From Loktanella sp. Alg231-35 (GTDB taxonomy: Bacteria > Pseudomonadota > Alphaproteobacteria > Rhodobacterales > Rhodobacteraceae), in the NCBI RefSeq assembly GCF_900143545.1, contig NZ_FREV01000002.1, forward strand, positions 186,018 to 250,017: a DNA stretch of 64,000 nt. The letters are read 5' to 3'. This document shows positions 54,957 through 64,000 of the stretch, one piece after another. Positions within the stretch are counted from its first letter, which is position 1, and each line of letters begins with the position of its first letter. The notes under the pieces are model-generated. The model saw only the letters and a program-made list of their open reading frames with translations. It was not told the origin of the DNA and ran no database searches. Position numbers and translations under genes: made by a program.

Positions 54957-55891
54957 TCCGCATTCTGGCAGTCCTGATCGCCTTTTGGGCGGGGGCCGCC
55001 GAGGCCCAGACGTTGGATTTCCCCTCGAACGCCAGTTTGCAACGCGAGGTGGTCAGCCCGGTGGACAGCTATGTGCTGCCCATGGGTATCTGGGATCGGG
55101 GCGAGATGCCCGTCCAGACGGTCGAAGGGCGCTTGGTGCAGCAGGCATGGCGGATCGAAGCGGCCTCTTTGACCACGCTGCAACTGGTTCGACCCTTGCG
55201 CGAACAACTGCGCAATGACCGGTACCGGATCATTTTTGAATGCCAAACCGAGGCTTGCGGCGGTTTTGATTTCCGTTTTGGCGTGGAAACGCTCCCCCCA
55301 CCGGAAATGCGGATCAACATCGGGGATTTTCGGTTTCTCGCGGCAGAGCGGACCGGCGAGAACGGCCCCGAGTATCTGAGCCTGTTTACCAGCCGAACCG
55401 CGCAGGCGGGATTTGTGCAGATCACACATGTTGGTCCGGTGGTTGAAGAACAGCCTCCGCTGGCGGTGGCTGCTGCCCCCGCGATCCGCGCGTCAGGCGC
55501 GCCATCGCAAGCCGGCATTGCTGCGCAACTGGACCAGACCGGCAGCGCGATCCTTGGCGATCTGACGTTTGAAACCGGCTCTGCTCAGCTAGGTGCAGCG
55601 GGATATGCATCACTGCAGGCCTTGGCGGACTACCTATTGACCTATCCTACGCGTACCGTGGCGCTTGTCGGACACACGGATGCGGCGGGCGGGCTGGAAG
55701 GCAATATCGCGCTTTCCAAAAGGCGCGCGGCTTCGGTTCTGGAACGACTCGTGGCAGTTTATGGTGTAGATCGCGGGCAGCTTGAGGCGGAAGGTATGGG
55801 TTACCTCGCGCCGGTTGCCACAAACCTGACAGAAGCCGGCCGCGAGGCAAATAGACGGGTCGAAGTGATCGTGACCTCAACCAGTGAATAA
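54953..55891 (+). CDS. OmpA-family protein
   Basis: A 312-residue exported protein: signal peptide MIRILAVLIAFWAGAAEAQ, a beta-rich N-terminal domain with one CQTEAC cysteine pair, and a C-terminal OmpA peptidoglycan-binding domain (FETGSAQLG, VALVGHTDAAG, LSKRRAASVLERL, EAGREANRRVEVIV). It would tie the outer envelope to the cell wall. The N-terminal domain is not a typical OmpA barrel and I do not recognise it. Confidence 0.9.
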   Translation: MIRILAVLIAFWAGAAEAQTLDFPSNASLQREVVSPVDSYVLPMGIWDRGEMPVQTVEGRLVQQAWRIEAASLTTLQLVRPLREQLRNDRYRIIFECQTEACGGFDFRFGVETLPPPEMRINIGDFRFLAAERTGENGPEYLSLFTSRTAQAGFVQITHVGPVVEEQPPLAVAAAPAIRASGAPSQAGIAAQLDQTGSAILGDLTFETGSAQLGAAGYASLQALADYLLTYPTRTVALVGHTDAAGGLEGNIALSKRRAASVLERLVAVYGVDRGQLEAEGMGYLAPVATNLTEAGREANRRVEVIVTSTSE

Positions 55892-55895
55892 CACG

Positions 55896-56684
55896 TCAGG
55901 CCGCGCCTTGTTTGAGTGGCTGTGCAGTGGTTTCGTCAAATATGACCATCCGCGCACGCCCGGCCTGCTTTGCCTGATAAAGCGCATGGTCTGCATATCC
56001 AAAGATATCATCGATTGAGCACTCTGCACATGTGGTGGCCACCCCGATGGAAAGAGTCACCGACAGTGGTTCGGTTGCATGGGTCCGAAACGAGATGGGT
56101 TTTACCAGGCGTTCCCCAATAGCGCGTGCCTGCCGGATCGAGGTGTCGTGCAGGTAGATTGCAAACTCTTCGCCACCGATGCGCCCGACCACGTCGGCCT
56201 GCCGGACATTGCGTTTGATCGTATATGCGATGGTTTTGAGGCATTCGTCACCGGCTTGATGGCCATAAGTGTCATTGATGGCTTTGAATCTGTCGGCATC
56301 AAGCATCATCAACACCCCTTCTTTCTTGGCGGCTCGCGCGATTGCCGTCTGATCAAAAAAGGAACGCCGGTTGTTCAACCCGGTAAGCCCATCTTCGCGT
56401 GACAGACGCCAGAGTTTCTTTTGCAACTGGATTTGGAAATAGGTGACCGCAAGAAAGAAAGTGACCAAAGGGCCGCTGACGAACATTGCATGAAGGATGT
56501 GGTACCGAACAGAGCCTAAGCGCTGATCATCAGCGACGTGATGAACGAACACGTTTGCGGCGGTCATGAGCGCGACAAGATACAAAAATCGGAGGCAGAA
56601 CCCCATTGCAGTTCGCGGTGCTAGCAAACGCATCAATCTGTCCATGCCGTCCCTCATACGATCTGGCAAGACCATATGAGGCAT
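55896..56684 (-). CDS. Diguanylate cyclase (GGDEF)
   Basis: A 262-residue membrane cyclase making c-di-GMP. Two hydrophobic segments (LYLVALMTAANVFV, MFVSGPLVTFFLAVTYF) precede the GGDEF domain; the active-site loop is IGGEEFAIYL, and an RQAD five residues before it is an intact inhibitory I-site. It converges with the OmpA gene four bases away. Its product could feed the PilZ-containing Alg44 of the island. Start is uncertain; ATG 56645 is an alternative. Confidence 0.92.
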   Translation of the reverse strand: MPHMVLPDRMRDGMDRLMRLLAPRTAMGFCLRFLYLVALMTAANVFVHHVADDQRLGSVRYHILHAMFVSGPLVTFFLAVTYFQIQLQKKLWRLSREDGLTGLNNRRSFFDQTAIARAAKKEGVLMMLDADRFKAINDTYGHQAGDECLKTIAYTIKRNVRQADVVGRIGGEEFAIYLHDTSIRQARAIGERLVKPISFRTHATEPLSVTLSIGVATTCAECSIDDIFGYADHALYQAKQAGRARMVIFDETTAQPLKQGAA

Positions 56685-56773
56685 GTGTTGCGATTGGCTT
56701 AATGTAGGCCATCATTTGCTGCGACCCGTATTGGGATTGCGCAGTGATGCACCAGGTCACCGTTGCTGAAGGA

Positions 56774-57679
56774 TTACCAAACATCGGGGCCCTTGTCTGC
56801 AAACGCATGTGCTAGGAAATCGATGAAGGCGCGGACCTTGGGCTGTGTAAAGCGGCCCGGCGGGTAGACGGCATAAATGCCTTGCGTCTCGGTAGGCAGA
56901 TCAGGGATCGCCTCTTCGACCAGACCGTCGCGCATGGCGTCGGCGTAAAGGAAACTTGGCAAATAGGCGATACCCAGCCCGCCGATGCAGGCGTTCAGCA
57001 GCGATTGCCCATCATTCACGGTTAGCCAGCCAGCAGTGCGTACCTGGCGTTTCTCACCAGACGGCGCGGTCAGTTTCCAAACCGCCGAATTGGCCTGGTT
57101 GGAATAGTGCAGCAGCTTATGCTCATTCAGATCATCGATCTTTTCGGGGCGTCCGTATTGCTCAAAATAGGCAGGGGCCGCGATCATGCGTTTGGTTGTG
57201 TCGGTCAGTTTGCGGGCGCGCAGGGTGCTGTCTTCCAGCTCTCCGATTCGCACAGCCATATCAAAGCCTTCCGAGATCAGCTCAACATAACGGTTGTTGA
57301 GTACCATGTTCACTGTGATGTCGGGGAATTCAGTCAGAAAATCGCCCAGAACAGGTGATAGGTGGTTCACGCCAAAATCAGTGGCGACGCTGATCCGCAG
57401 CAGCCCCGACGGGGCCGATTGCATAGAGGTGACCAACGCATCGGCTTCACCGGCGTCGTTCAGGACACGGCGCGCACGGTCATAATAGGCAAGCCCGATT
57501 TCCGTTGGGCTGACGCGGCGGGTTGTCCGGTTCAGCAGGCGTGCGCCAAGGCGGGCCTCAAGCGAGGATACGTGTTTGGAAACGGCGGATTTAGAGATAC
57601 CCATCTTCTTGGCGGCGTCCGTAAACCCACCTTGATCGACAACTGTCGCAAAGGCCTCCATTTCAGTCAGGCGATCCAT
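56774..57679 (-). CDS. LysR-family transcriptional regulator
   Basis: A 301-residue LysR protein with N-terminal helix-turn-helix (FATVVDQGGFTDAAKKMGISKSAVSKHVSSLEARLG) and effector domain from residue 90. It resembles the DsbA/CrgA-like group of LysR proteins that control reductase or efflux genes. Start at 57679 (MDRLTEMEAF) is preferred to the upstream TTG. It lies downstream of the FadH gene on the same strand, with a terminator between, so the two are probably separate transcripts. Confidence 0.88.
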   Translation of the reverse strand: MDRLTEMEAFATVVDQGGFTDAAKKMGISKSAVSKHVSSLEARLGARLLNRTTRRVSPTEIGLAYYDRARRVLNDAGEADALVTSMQSAPSGLLRISVATDFGVNHLSPVLGDFLTEFPDITVNMVLNNRYVELISEGFDMAVRIGELEDSTLRARKLTDTTKRMIAAPAYFEQYGRPEKIDDLNEHKLLHYSNQANSAVWKLTAPSGEKRQVRTAGWLTVNDGQSLLNACIGGLGIAYLPSFLYADAMRDGLVEEAIPDLPTETQGIYAVYPPGRFTQPKVRAFIDFLAHAFADKGPDVW

Positions 57680-57829
57680 CAAAATTCCCAATCACATACA
57701 TTACACCTGCCCACCTATTTGATCTTGAAATCGGGCAGGAATGGGACCAATGCCTGACAATATGGCGGTATGAATCCGCTTTGGTGCCTCATTGGAAACA
57801 GCCAAGAGATCAGAATTACTATAAAGCAA

Positions 57830-57855
57830 AGGGGGTAGCGCCGCCGCTACCCCCT
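57830..57855 (-). terminator. Terminator after the FadH-type gene
   Basis: AGGGGGTAGCG / CGCTACCCCCT stem (11 bases, loop CCGC at 57841-57844); on the minus strand it is followed by TTTGCTTT. It lies 26 bases beyond the fadH stop. Confidence 0.8.
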
Positions 57856-57880
57856 CAATCCTGCCGCAATTAGATGAACG

Positions 57881-60040
<2,160 letters not shown>

Positions 60041-60068
60041 TTACACGCTGCGAAAGAAGGAGAGACAG

Positions 60069-61052
60069 ATGGAAGCTAGCTTTTCCCGCCGTGACCTTTT
60101 AACGCCCGCGCAATTGCGCAGCCTGTCCGAACGCTCTGATCTACGCGGGGCGCTGCAAATGGCCAGCCATCTGGGTGCGATTGTGACTGCAGGCATCCTG
60201 CATGCGCAAGCCATGGGCACCAGTTGGGTCTGGCTAACGGGTTTGGCGCTGGGCATCTTGCTGAATTTCCTCTACGCGGCCCAGCACGAGCTAAGCCACG
60301 CCACCGTGTTCAAGACGCGCAAACTAAACGAAGTATTCGGCCGGATCGTCGGCTTTGTTCAGGTCTTTCCGCGCGACTATGATCAAGTGATGCATTTCGC
60401 CCATCACCAATACACTCAGGATTGGGAGCGTGACGGCGAACTGGTGCGCGAGCCGTATACCCTGACGACGTATCTTTTGTGGCTCAGCGGCATTACGTAC
60501 TGGCGCAATCGCTTCTTTGGTGTCGTGCGGCGCACGCGCGGGATCATTCTTGAGCCATTCATCCGAACCGAAGAAGAAGCCATGATCATCACCGAAAGCC
60601 GCCTGCACGTACTGGGCTATGCCGTGATTGCATTGTTGTCAGTGGTGTTCGCGTCTTGGGCGGCACTGAGCTTTTGGTTGATCCCGATGTTTCTGACCAA
60701 ACCCGTACATCAGTTGCAAAATACGATCGAGCATCTGGGCCTAAGCCATGAGAGCGATATCATGGAAAACACCCGCTCGACCCGTGCTAATGCGCTACAA
60801 CGCTGGCTGTGCTGGCAGATGCCTTATCACACAGCGCATCACACATTCCCCGCTGTGCCGTTCTGGAAACTACGCGAGTTGAATGACCGGATTGAAGATA
60901 AGGCAGGCGAGGTCCACCGCATGGGCTGGCTGGAGTTTCAGGTTCAGGTTATCGGCAAGCTGATGGCCAAGGATGAAAGCCAATACCCCATGGATGAGGT
61001 TTGGATCATTCCGCGCAGCGGCGGACGGGTGACGCGGATGCCAGCGGAGTGA
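60069..61052 (+). CDS. Fatty acid desaturase family protein
   Basis: A 327-residue membrane diiron enzyme with the three His boxes HELSH, HFAHH and HTAHH and several hydrophobic segments (LLSVVFASWAALSFWLIPMF). It would introduce a double bond into a fatty acyl or related hydrocarbon. Start at 60069 is set by AAGGAG ahead; longer frames overlap the FadH gene. Overlaps the next gene by four bases (GTGA). Substrates in this family are varied and cannot be told here. Confidence 0.9.
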   Translation: MEASFSRRDLLTPAQLRSLSERSDLRGALQMASHLGAIVTAGILHAQAMGTSWVWLTGLALGILLNFLYAAQHELSHATVFKTRKLNEVFGRIVGFVQVFPRDYDQVMHFAHHQYTQDWERDGELVREPYTLTTYLLWLSGITYWRNRFFGVVRRTRGIILEPFIRTEEEAMIITESRLHVLGYAVIALLSVVFASWAALSFWLIPMFLTKPVHQLQNTIEHLGLSHESDIMENTRSTRANALQRWLCWQMPYHTAHHTFPAVPFWKLRELNDRIEDKAGEVHRMGWLEFQVQVIGKLMAKDESQYPMDEVWIIPRSGGRVTRMPAE

Positions 61053-61891
61053 GACGGCTTCAGGTCTACACTTCTCTCTGGGCGATGCAGCCGCATGATC
61101 AGACGGGGGTGAAACTTCCCCATGATCAGGTTTGTAAGATGGTCGCAGAGGCCGGGTTTGACGGGATGGCGATTGATTTGGGAGCGTCCGATGTGGCCGT
61201 CGCCCATGCGGTCAGGCCGCATATGGAGGCCAACGGGTTGACGCCGTTGATCGTGGCTTTTCCCAAGACCATTGAAAGCCTCGAAGACACCCTGCATATG
61301 GCCGCTGATTTCGGCGCGCCCTTTGTCGATGTGATCGGGCAGGTGATGCCGATTGCGTTAGATGACATGGTGCCGGTGATTGAAACATGGATGGGTATGG
61401 CCGACAGGATTGGGGTTCCTATCCAGTTTGAGACGCATCGAAACTGCATCACGAATGACCTTTATACGACGCTGCAATTGCTCGACCGTATTCCTGACCT
61501 GCGGATCTGTGCGGACCTATCGCACTATGTGGTGGACCGAGAGTTTTGGTTTCCGCTGTCAGAGAATGATCTGGGGTTAATGAGCCGCATCTTGCAACGG
61601 TCTGACAGTTTTCAAGGGCGGGTCGCCTCGCGCCAGCAAATCCAGTTGCAACTGGATTTTCCCCAGCACCAGAAATGGGTGGAGCTGTTCAAAGGCTGGT
61701 GGCGCGAAGGGTTGGCCGATTGGCGGGCACGGAATGCGTCGGGGGATTGCATCTTTGTGTGTGAGCTGGGGCCACCAGAATATGCGATGACCGGACCAGA
61801 TGGCGTTGAGATGTCAAACCGTTGGGAAGAGGCGCAGGTGATCATGCGTTGGGTGCGCGAGATCTGGGCTGATCTGGGCGGTAACGGTTAG
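61049..61891 (+). CDS. Sugar phosphate isomerase/epimerase family protein
   Basis: A 280-residue TIM-barrel protein (xylose-isomerase-like/AP-endonuclease 2 fold). Metal-site segments are FETHRNC, RICADLSHYVVDRE and ELGPPEY. The GTG start overlaps the desaturase stop by four bases (61049-61052); product begins RRLQVYTSLWAMQPHD. The substrate is unknown; a role linked to the desaturase is suggested by translational coupling only. Confidence 0.82.
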   Translation: MRRLQVYTSLWAMQPHDQTGVKLPHDQVCKMVAEAGFDGMAIDLGASDVAVAHAVRPHMEANGLTPLIVAFPKTIESLEDTLHMAADFGAPFVDVIGQVMPIALDDMVPVIETWMGMADRIGVPIQFETHRNCITNDLYTTLQLLDRIPDLRICADLSHYVVDREFWFPLSENDLGLMSRILQRSDSFQGRVASRQQIQLQLDFPQHQKWVELFKGWWREGLADWRARNASGDCIFVCELGPPEYAMTGPDGVEMSNRWEEAQVIMRWVREIWADLGGNG

Positions 61892-62091
61892 ATACGTGGA
61901 CGTGGCACCATCATCCCAGTAAATTCAGCGCGGTCATTGGCCGCCGTTTTCTACCGCCTCGTGCTCTTTGGCCGTTCCAATAATCCGGGCTTCGCTAAAT
62001 CGGCTCCTTCGCACCTGTTTGCTCCTTCGAGCGGCTGAGAAAACTCTACATCAAGTAAGGGAAGCTTTGGGGGGCAGGTCACTGGTGACCG
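61892..62091. other. Decayed stretch before the integrase remnant
   Basis: No gene I recognise. A minus-strand open frame here lacks support. Likely mobile-element debris next to the integrase pseudogene. Confidence 0.35.
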
Positions 62092-62514
62092 AACGCGACG
62101 TGGACGATCCCCGCCCAGCGAATGAAAGCAGGCAAAGAACACCGCGCCCCACTTAGCAGGGCGGCCATCGCATTTCTTGGACCGCGTGGGAATGACACGG
62201 CACGTGTGTTTGAAAATCAGGCCAATCCAGGCAAACCCGTTTCAGACATGTGCATGACGGCAGAGCTGCGCTGGATGAAGTTCAACGACATCACCGTCCA
62301 TGGCTTCCGCTCAACATTCCGCGATTGAGCAGGCGAAACAACAGCATTTCCGCGCGAGGTAGTCGAAGCGGCATCTGCTCACGGTGTCAAAGACAAAGCT
62401 GAAGCAGCTTACGCTCGCAGCCACTTGTTCGATAAACGCTGCCTGCTCATGGAAGCGTGGGCCAAGTTCGCGACCGCTCAGAACTTAACGTCGAACGTGG
62501 TTGCACTTCCCTGA
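62092..62514 (+). pseudogene. Tyrosine recombinase (phage/island integrase), C-terminal remnant
   Basis: The frame reads TWTIPAQRMKAGKEHRAPLS, continues through VHGFRSTFRD, hits TGA at 62326 where integrases have Trp (RDWAGE), then continues in the same frame as AGETTAFPREVVEAASAH and EAAYARSHLF to a final stop at 62512. The HxxR and Tyr catalytic elements are present but the N-terminal part is absent. The gene is dead unless the stop is read through. It marks an old integration near the uronate-dehydrogenase-like gene. Confidence 0.85.
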
Positions 62515-62825
62515 CCTGATCAAGCAATGCTGCAACGCTTTTTTCTCCAAGGCGGACATTGATGCAAAGCGCTGCAGCTGCCCGTCATGATGACCGCTTT
62601 GCGGGACAAAACCGACTTTGGAGATTATTCATCTAATGGCTGCTTTTCCAAAGCTGCATTTGCAGCGATAAACACCTGCTGGAAAGTCGACCTTCGCTCC
62701 ATAGAAATAATACCAGGTGGAAGTTCATTCAACTGACTTTGATCTGCACCCAATTTCCTTTTGTTTTTGGCGACTTCAACGGGCGGGAACAATTCCGACT
62801 TTTGTTGTCATACTCGCTCCGTTGA
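62515..62825. other. Non-coding stretch after the integrase remnant
   Basis: About 310 bases with no gene I recognise; short repeats such as GCTGCA/TGCAGC occur. Probably more element debris; no attachment site identified. Confidence 0.3.
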
Positions 62826-63635
62826 TCACCAATCCGGAAAGCGGCTTTCGATGGCTTTCACGAGACTGTGGGAAAAGAAGCCTTTCATGGCAGATTTCAT
62901 TGCGATCAGTGGTGTAATACTCGCTTTGGCGCCATCTTGAGGGGCATACCCGATTGTTCTTTTTGTTTCAGAGATATCCCACCGCATGCCCGGATTGTCC
63001 GACATCAGGTTCAGTGCCGCAAACTCGACGTTGTCAGCAACAATCGCTGCGTGCATGCCTTGCAGAAAATCCCGGTCACTTAGCCACATTTCCTGCCCCC
63101 ACCGGCCCATCGCCATATGGGGGCCGGGTTGGTTGTCATGTGTCCATTGTGTCCATCCGATCCGCATGCAAATGACCGAAAGCCCGTGATGTTTGGCGAA
63201 ATAGGCACCGGTCCGTTCACAGAAGAGTTTTGACATACCATACGCGTTAACCGGACCCGGTGGTGTACTGCTGTCCAGCCGATCCTGCGCAAACCGCTTG
63301 TCACCGTGGACCCAGTTTGAACTCGCCAGCACCACGCGTCTTACGCCCATCGCTGCCGCATGGTGGTAGAGAGAGAGCGCTGCATCCATGTTGTGTTTGA
63401 TTGCCGAAGACCAACTTGCAGCCGGTTCCCGGTCACCTGCCAGATGGACGATGACATCAACACCCTTAAGCCGTGCAACCCATTTTGGATCGCCTGAGAG
63501 ATCTTCGGTGTGGATGTTGGGATGGTCCACAGGCCGGATGTCGATCCCAGACACAGTGAATTCAGGGGTCGCTTCGAGCGTATCAAATAGTTTGCGGCCC
63601 AGATGCCCGCCAGCACCTGTGATCAGGACATGCAT
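62826..63635 (-). CDS. NAD-dependent epimerase/dehydratase, uronate-dehydrogenase-like
   Basis: A 269-residue extended SDR. Cofactor loop TGAGGHLG, VDVIVHLAGD, the SSNWVHG serine segment, and the YGMSK active-site pair place it near uronate dehydrogenases, which oxidise glucuronate or galacturonate to the aldarolactone with NAD. Overlaps the following upstream gene's stop by 13 bases, so both belong to one sugar-acid operon running off the window. The exact uronate is uncertain. Confidence 0.8.
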   Translation of the reverse strand: MHVLITGAGGHLGRKLFDTLEATPEFTVSGIDIRPVDHPNIHTEDLSGDPKWVARLKGVDVIVHLAGDREPAASWSSAIKHNMDAALSLYHHAAAMGVRRVVLASSNWVHGDKRFAQDRLDSSTPPGPVNAYGMSKLFCERTGAYFAKHHGLSVICMRIGWTQWTHDNQPGPHMAMGRWGQEMWLSDRDFLQGMHAAIVADNVEFAALNLMSDNPGMRWDISETKRTIGYAPQDGAKASITPLIAMKSAMKGFFSHSLVKAIESRFPDW

Positions 63636-64000
63636 GTGACCAACTCCTTTTGAGTTCGATAGGATGTGGGGGCATCAGCTGAGCCAATTTCAAAGTCCTG
63701 CCGATATTGCATTGATTGATCGGGGCCCAAATCCCTTGCCGGTGAATGCCATTCGGCTTCGCAATAGGGGTAGTCACCCGAGTTGAAAATCTCGACCGGC
63801 TGACCGTGGGCAAAAACGTCGCCACTGGCGAGCTTTGGAGTGGAGCACATCATCCACGTGCCGGTTTCATCATTTTTGATGAGGGTCTCCCCGTACGGGT
63901 TAGCAAGCCCGACCTTGAATTCCTGTTGTTCTGCGCAATTCGCAATGACGCAATTTGTTGTAGCTGAGATTAGGGATTCTGCATGCCCAAATACAGTGTG
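63623..64000 (-). CDS. Unrecognised protein, C-terminal part (partial)
   Basis: The last 125 residues of a gene that enters from beyond the window end. The segment has beta-rich stretches (KVGLANPYGETLIKN, VEIFNSGDYPYCEAEWHSP) that resemble galactose-mutarotase-like or DUF4380-type sugar-binding folds. It is upstream of, and overlaps, the uronate-dehydrogenase-like gene, suggesting sugar-acid metabolism. The family is not certain. Confidence 0.5.
   Translation of the reverse strand, partial: HTVFGHAESLISATTNCVIANCAEQQEFKVGLANPYGETLIKNDETGTWMMCSTPKLASGDVFAHGQPVEIFNSGDYPYCEAEWHSPARDLGPDQSMQYRQDFEIGSADAPTSYRTQKELVTCMS

Overview
The window looks like chromosomal DNA of a marine alphaproteobacterium of the Rhodobacteraceae (Roseobacter group). 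The call rests on gene content and order: a glgX-pgm-glgP tail, a uvrC / pgsA-moaD-moaE run, phaA-phaB for polyhydroxybutyrate, a non-pyrrolysine MttB-family methyltransferase, an orphan TRAP-type solute-binding protein, and GC-rich codons with many ATGA/TGATG gene overlaps. No rRNA, tRNA or CRISPR array was recognised.

Layout. 1-4.3 kb: end of a glycogen operon (glgX 3' end, pgm, glgP). 4.3-6.8 kb: LysR regulator divergent from an MttB-family methyltransferase. 6.8-17.8 kb (minus strand): a compact signalling block reading Ser/Thr kinase, FHA protein, PP2C phosphatase, P-loop GTPase, dynamin-type GTPase, second small GTPase, two small proteins that look like roadblock/LC7 partners, and a fluoroacetate-dehalogenase-like hydrolase. 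18.3-21.8 kb: YadG/YadH-type ABC exporter, S49 peptidase, a 55-aa zinc-ribbon membrane protein and a pteridine-reductase-like SDR. 22-28 kb: uvrC, an inserted ATP-grasp-like gene flanked by a duplicated uvrC 3' end, an HpaI-type aldolase, pgsA, moaD, moaE, tag. 28-36 kb: degenerate EAL protein, phaAB, small conserved genes, trmN6, polyprenyl synthase, orphan DctP, map.

The accessory highlight is about 36.15-52.85 kb, an alginate-type acetylated exopolysaccharide island: algF, algI, algJ, an algX-like gene, alg44, alg8, a stand-alone AlgA C-terminal domain, algD, a small membrane protein, a large RTX protein, a LuxR-type response regulator, a hybrid histidine kinase and a secreted pterin-domain-like protein. 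The island sits inside sfsA: the last part of SfsA is at 35.84-36.15 kb and its first 15 codons are at 52.85-52.90 kb, both on the minus strand. Outer-membrane export (AlgE/AlgK), epimerase (AlgG) and lyase (AlgL) genes are absent, so export must rely on something else.

52.9-61.9 kb returns to core-like genes: CinA-type protein, GNAT, AhpD-like protein, OmpA-family protein, diguanylate cyclase, LysR, FadH-type reductase, fatty-acid desaturase, sugar-phosphate isomerase family protein. 61.9-62.8 kb is a decayed stretch with a tyrosine-integrase pseudogene, followed by a uronate-dehydrogenase-like gene and a partial unknown gene running off the end. A cyclic-di-GMP theme (GGDEF cyclase, degenerate EAL protein, PilZ-containing Alg44) links the island to its surroundings. 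Two candidate novel systems stand out: the kinase/FHA/phosphatase/dynamin/roadblock block and the pared-down alginate-like island with its RTX and phosphorelay genes.
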